DNA from: Zygaena filipendulae
Lineage: Eukaryota > Arthropoda > Insecta > Lepidoptera > Zygaenidae
DNA: 64,000 nt
Direction of reading: 5' to 3'
Assembly (NCBI GenBank): GCA_907165275.2
Contig: OU015653.1
Location: 5,300,001-5,364,000, forward strand
The notes under the pieces were generated by a model, which saw only the letters and a program-made list of their open reading frames with translations, had not been told where the DNA came from and did no database searches. Shown in pieces: positions 60,018-64,000 of the stretch; the first letter of the stretch is position 1, and every line of letters starts with the position of its first letter. The position numbers were made by a program, and so were the translations under genes.

Positions 60018-61662
60018 GTTTAATAATTGTTAATATTTAAATTTTGGAAATTATTAAATTAATCGTTTGTGTTGCTTTCTTTTACAAGAAAAACAAATGC
60101 GCAAAGAATCAATCAGAAAAGGCCAACAATGTGGCTAACAATTCCAACAATATTAATCTACTGTCAAACTCAGAACTGTCAAAGCACAAACTAGACTGTC
60201 AAAGTGTCCATAATTTTTTTTTTTTTTTGGTGAAAAAACTTATTATTTCGACGAGTTTACCCCTTTCGGGGAAGGCAGAAGGAAACTTAAACCATATAGC
60301 CAATTCAGTGGTATATTTCTTCGTCTGAAGTTAATACATCGAAATGCATTGGTGAGATGAATTTCGATGCTTTACCGAAACTTTTGGCAGCAAATCTTCA
60401 CAGTTGAATCTTAATAGGACGCTCTGTGGGAAGTTCTATAGTAAAACGAAAACCTCCCGATGAACGCCCTATTTCATCTTATTTTACTGTTTCCGCACAC
60501 TGTTCAACACTAATGGATCACTATTATGCAAAATCCACCATATTCACACAATATTGATCACAATAAACTAATTTGCAAAACAAAGAAATAAAACTGACGT
60601 CCTTTCTGCAAAAGATCCCGGCAAAAGCCTTTTTTTTTTCTTTTTAAAATTGACAACCGGCCACCGACACAAAATGTCTTCTTCTTCTTCTTCTGTAGTT
60701 TATGGCTTCGGGCACTCACTAGGGTATGTTCCGTTATTACGGATAGCACTGGCAAAGACGAAGACGAGAAATTAATTCCATCACAACTTTCAGTATAGTG
60801 CGTACGAGTGAGTAATATAGTGCGTAGGAGAGGCAGGCTGCTTCTCCTAGTGTGCGTTCCGTGGGTTTGGGCGCAATTGTTCTGTTAAAATTTCACTCGT
60901 TTGAGTTGCAACCAAGCCACAGAACGATCGAGTTGTTTTTATAACCTCAAAATATTTGAAATTTCAGGCGCCATTTGTTTTCTCTCAACTCACATTGCAA
61001 ATAAGACTGTTTTTCATTCAATTATAAACTTTTTGTGACAACGACACATCCCCTTTGTTTGTAAGAACTCCGATTGATTTCTTTTTCGATGAATCCGGTT
61101 TTTGGCGCAGACTTTGACACTTCTTAAACAATACATAGCTGTCAGAGTGAAAATTAACCTGCTTCGGAGATGGTTGTTTGGTTGCTGCACTCTGAGCCAC
61201 GGAACGGGTGAAACTACGCTCTGACAGCTGTTAGAGTAAATTTTCACCAAGCCACAGAACGGGTACAGAGCGCGCTCGAGCGCGCTCGAGTGCATTCGTG
61301 CGAATCCACGGAACGCCCCTCTACCTCTATAGTGATTACCTTCTCTCTGCCTCTACTAATAATAACCAATCAAAGACTAAAGAGTAACAAATTAACGTGA
61401 CACTGACACTGGCATCAATGTCAAAAATAACAATTGACAAATGACAACTGCATTACTGCATTAAAAAAATTACTTAAATACCTACCTCGTAGATGAAACA
61501 GTTCAGAAAATGTGATGTGAATTCTAAAAAAAATTATAACCACTACACTACGATTTATGCGTGAATAAAAGAAAAATTACGTTCAGGCGCAATTTAGTAA
61601 AATTGATACTCCCTGAGTTTTAGGTACTCTTGTCTCTTTGAGAGATATAGTGCTCCGAAGTA
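60018..61662. promoter_or_regulatory. Divergent eIF3m/Elp4 intergenic region
   Basis: The start codons of eIF3m (minus) and Elp4 (plus) face away from each other across 1.65 kb, so promoters of both genes and their 5' untranslated regions must lie here unless distant exons exist. No TATA box stands out. The stretch includes a CTT run (60678-60694), poly-T tracts at 60210-60230 and 60630-60640, repeat-like sequence at 60230-60500 and a probable MITE at about 60848-61320. No coding exon is supported. Confidence 0.5.
60848..61320. mobile_element. Probable MITE with GCGTTCCGTGG inverted ends
   Basis: The left end reads GCGTTCCGTGGGTTTGGGCGC and the right end GTGCGAATCCACGGAACGC, so an 11-base GCGTTCCGTGG sequence is present in inverted orientation about 470 bp apart. 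Internal repeats of the same theme (AGCCACGGAACGGGTGAAAC, AGCCACAGAACGGGTACAGA, AGCCACAGAACGATCGAG) lie between. I could not find a clean target-site duplication, so the exact borders are uncertain. It sits inside the divergent eIF3m/Elp4 spacer. Confidence 0.4.
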
Positions 61663-63589
61663 ATGTCTAGTTTCCATAAATTTGATCATTCTTCTGCTAA
61701 TTCCAATGGTACTAAAAGTGAAAACAGTATGTGCTTCGTATCGTCAGGAATACCATCCTTAGACCGCGTCATTGGTAAGTTTTTATCATAACAACTAGCC
61801 GGTATCACCCGCGTCCTGCGATAATTTCGGAGTACCCGCGGAATTTTTCCATACAAACTTTGCCCCCTTTTTGCACCCCCTAAGGGGTAGAATTTTCAAA
61901 AATCCGTTCTTATCGAATGCCTGCGTCATACAAAGTTGAAAGTACACAACCTCCAAGTTTCAGGTCTCTACGATTAGCGGTTTAGGTTGTGCGTTGATCG
62001 GTCAGTCATTCATTCAGGACAAAATATTTTATATATTGTATAGATAATAAGTAGCTATTAATATTCTAAAAATGAATCACTAAATGTGTTGCTAAGCGCA
62101 CTTCCAAACGACTCGACTGCACCAAATCTGATAATTCTGTTTTTTGTGTTCATTATTGTCAGGATAAAGGACAAGGTTATAAGAAGTTTGGAGTTCCTGC
62201 GGGACTTTCGCAACTCATACACATAAAATTGGGGCACAGCTATGAATATAATAATAAAAATATATTCAACATTGGTATATTTTACTATTTTAAACTTAAA
62301 AAACAGATTGAAAAACGGAACCTTTGTTTATCACACAAAGTCTATCTGCACCGGGAATTGAACCAAGAATATCTTGATTAGGTAGCTCTGCAAAAGAAAG
62401 GTTTAAGTTCAATTCATGTCTTTGTTTTGGTAAACAGATGTGGATTTATTATTATTCTTGATATGAATATGATGATACCATCAGATAATAAGTTTATGAA
62501 CTGTAATATAAATAAATTCTACCTATCTCATAAATTATGTTCGGAACACTTAATCATATTGTTATTATAACCTAATCCAGCAATCTCAAAGCATGTGCGT
62601 TGAATATTCCAGGTAGAGGTATACCCTCAGGTGCCTTATTTGTAGTTGGTGAGTAAATTGTGGTTAATATTAAATTTCTGTCCTAGATAAATCTAAATAA
62701 AAATTATTTTATGAATACATGTTTTAATTCAGAGGAAGACATACTTGGGACGTACAGCAGAGTCCTGTGCAAATATTACCTTGCTGAAGGCATTGTATGC
62801 AAACATGATTTATTCATTGCATCAGCAGATGAAAGTCCTGAGGACTTTGTAAGTAATTAGATTTAGTTTCATAATTAGTAATTAAACTCAAAGTAATTAA
62901 TACCTATACTATAAGGACTATATTTTGATCCAGCTTGGAAAGTTATTGGTTCATAATCCTTTGAATGCCTAAAATAAAAGAAATTATTGTTTTTCTAGGT
63001 AAAAGAATTACCCAAACAATGCACAAATCCTATAGAAGATGAAACTAAGCCTTTGACTAATGAAATAGATCAAATGAAGATTGCTTGGAGGTATGAGGGA
63101 CTTGGCAAAGTGGAGTCTTCTTTTGGTAGTAAAACATTTGGCCACCATTTCGACCTTAGTAAACAAATTGATGATACTGCTATTAAAGATGCAAATATTA
63201 CATATTGGAAGCCACAAAAGTCTTCAAAAACTGTAAATGGTAAACTTAAAAAAAAAACAATTCAATCCAATATTTTTTTGTACCTTACTGTGGTTATGTA
63301 GATTTTTTCTTTTTAAGGCTTCAAAAATATTTTTTATCACCAATTGTTAAAAAGTATTCAAGAAATTGTATCTAAAGAAGCATATCAAAGAGGTAGTAAA
63401 AAAAGAAATATTTTACGTATCAACATACATTCACTTGGTTCTCCTATATGGATGACAGCAGATTGTGAAGATGATGTACATAGCAGTGCTTTTGGTCAAG
63501 ATTTATTAAAGTTTATGTACTGTCTGAGGGTTCTATTGAGGGATACATATGCTGTGGCGTTCGTCAGTTTGCCTTCACATTTGTTTGAT
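61663..63589 (+). CDS. Elp4: Elongator complex protein 4, 5' part (5 exons, continues past window)
   Basis: Elp4 is a RecA-fold (PAXNEB family) subunit of the Elp4-5-6 ring of Elongator, which modifies wobble uridine 34 of tRNAs. Exons are 61663-61774, 62613-62648, 62733-62848, 62999-63239 and 63318-63589. Donors are GTAAGT, GTGAGT, GTAAGT, GTAAAC and GTAAGT, all acceptors end in AG, and phases agree. The visible 259 residues include SSGIPSLDRVIGRGIPSGAL (residues 28-47), EEDILGTYSRVLCKYYLAEG (50-69), HDLFIASADESPEDFVKELP, the basic/aromatic stretch MKIAWRYEGL, FGHHFDLSK, and INIHSLGSPIW followed by LLKFMYCLRVLLRDTYAVAF. These match the Elp4 family in order. The last donor at 63590 shows that more exons lie to the right, so the C-terminal third is missing here. 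Intron 1 (838 bp) contains Helitron-like and SINE-like debris. Confidence 0.95.
61795..62050 (-). mobile_element. Helitron-like repeat (CAGGTCTCTACGAT variant) in Elp4 intron 1
   Basis: Starts CTAGCCGGTATCACCCGCG and contains CCAAGTTTCAGGTCTCTACG followed by GTGCGTTGATCGGTCAGTCA. Two relatives are at 46091-46340 and 31985-32132. It is a distinct variant sharing the CTAG/GCGGGTGAAACC end of LEP1. Confidence 0.6.
62100..62243 (+). mobile_element. Decayed LEP1-like fragment in Elp4 intron 1
   Basis: Short remnant with GGAGTTCCTGCGGGACTTTCG and GGGGCACAGCTATG, a mutated form of the LEP1 3' end. Confidence 0.4.
62285..62415 (-). mobile_element. tRNA-derived SINE-like fragment in Elp4 intron 1
   Basis: On the minus strand it reads TTGGTTCAATTCCCGGTGCA, a pol III B-box-like element, followed by GATAGACTTTGTGTGATAAA. 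This pattern is common in lepidopteran SINEs. No cloverleaf can be folded, so it is not a tRNA gene. Confidence 0.4.
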
Positions 63590-63859
63590 GTAAGTTTGCA
63601 CACAATATACAAAATCACACAAAGGTATAAATTCCTAAATAGAGCAAACAATGTAGATTAGATCTTATATATAAAGGCATAGTTTAAATTATGTTAATTT
63701 AGTTGCTGCCTGCTGGTATATAGAAACGAAATATACATATGTAGGTAAGTCTTGACTTCAACTTTCAAGTGTAGAAAAATTTTGCACATAATTATATAGG
63801 ATGTTTTTATTTTTCTACAGTGAAAAATGTTGACTATGATTATTTTTTTTTACTATTTT

Positions 63860-64000
63860 ATTGACTGTGACGGTTTTTTTTTATCCAATTGGTCAGACGT
63901 TTGTCCATAATCTCGCCTGATGGGAAGTAAAGATAGGTATGGACTAAGGTGTTACACATCTGCCCAATAAATACTGTTACGTGCTAGGGTTCATAGGTCT
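63860..64000. mobile_element. Dispersed lepidopteran repeat at right edge
   Basis: The sequence CCAATTGGTCAGACGTTTGT followed by ATAATCTCGCCTGATGGGAA is the kind found in many lepidopteran interspersed repeats (LINE tail or SINE). It is cut by the window edge and lies in an Elp4 intron if that gene continues. Confidence 0.4.

Noticed and set aside
60044..60328. 94-codon frame upstream of eIF3m
   Set aside because: It is in the divergent spacer, includes a poly-T-derived Phe run and has no motif.
62340..62370. tRNA B-box-like TGGTTCAATTCCCGG
   Set aside because: No A-box or cloverleaf around it; it fits a SINE remnant.

Overview
The window is animal nuclear DNA, almost certainly from a moth or butterfly (Lepidoptera). 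It is AT-rich and full of the short TAGGTACCTAC-like motif. It carries many copies of a short non-autonomous Helitron-like repeat (LEP1 type: 5' end TCCTACTAATATTATAAATG, 3' end GGGTGAAACCGCGGGGCACAGCTAG) that is typical of lepidopteran genomes. The recognisable genes are split by short GT-AG introns and their proteins look insect-like. There are no bacterial-type operons, no CRISPR array and no convincing tRNA or rRNA gene.

Layout. From 1 to about 53.4 kb I find no protein-coding gene I can defend. This stretch is a gene desert made of AT-rich spacer, transposable-element debris and scattered GC-rich islands. The islands at about 5.9-6.35, 13.4-13.7, 19.4-19.6, 25.1-26.1, 27.4-27.7, 32.4-32.7, 36.5-36.7, 41.1-41.4, 44.5-45.0 and 49.55-49.9 kb have more balanced composition and homeodomain-, CCAAT- or RFX-type motifs; they could be enhancers, promoters or untranslated exons. 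Elements with firm boundaries are a 3.0-kb hAT-like element at 21976-24992 (8-bp target duplication AGTGGATC), a 380-bp hAT-like element at 37630-38009 (8-bp duplication TCAGTAAC) with a LEP1 copy nested inside it, a 237-bp foldback MITE at 40121-40357 (TAA duplication), and an inverted pair of ~680-bp Helitron-like copies at 45.27-45.94 and 47.72-48.41 kb.

From 53.4 kb to the right end there is a compact housekeeping cluster. A short SUN-domain nuclear-envelope protein (minus strand, four coding exons, 53432-56117) is followed upstream by a complete eIF3 subunit M gene (minus strand, seven coding exons, 57506-60017, 388 residues). Head-to-head with eIF3m, across a 1.65-kb spacer, is the 5' part of Elp4 (plus strand, five exons from 61663, running off the right edge). 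I rebuilt all three by joining exons at consensus splice sites with matching phases. The products act in different processes (nuclear-envelope/cytoskeleton linkage, translation initiation, tRNA wobble-uridine modification); eIF3m and Elp4 may share a divergent promoter, but nothing shows them to be a functional module.

I did not find a convincing undescribed system. The observations most worth following are the RFX-type X-box palindromes in the gene desert (one pair duplicated 102 bp apart), the three-level nested transposon at 37.3-38.1 kb, a LEP1 copy that supplies the splice donor of eIF3m exon 6, the abrupt GC shift of eIF3m exon 7, and an orphan ATG-plus-splice-donor exon candidate in the 44.6-kb island.
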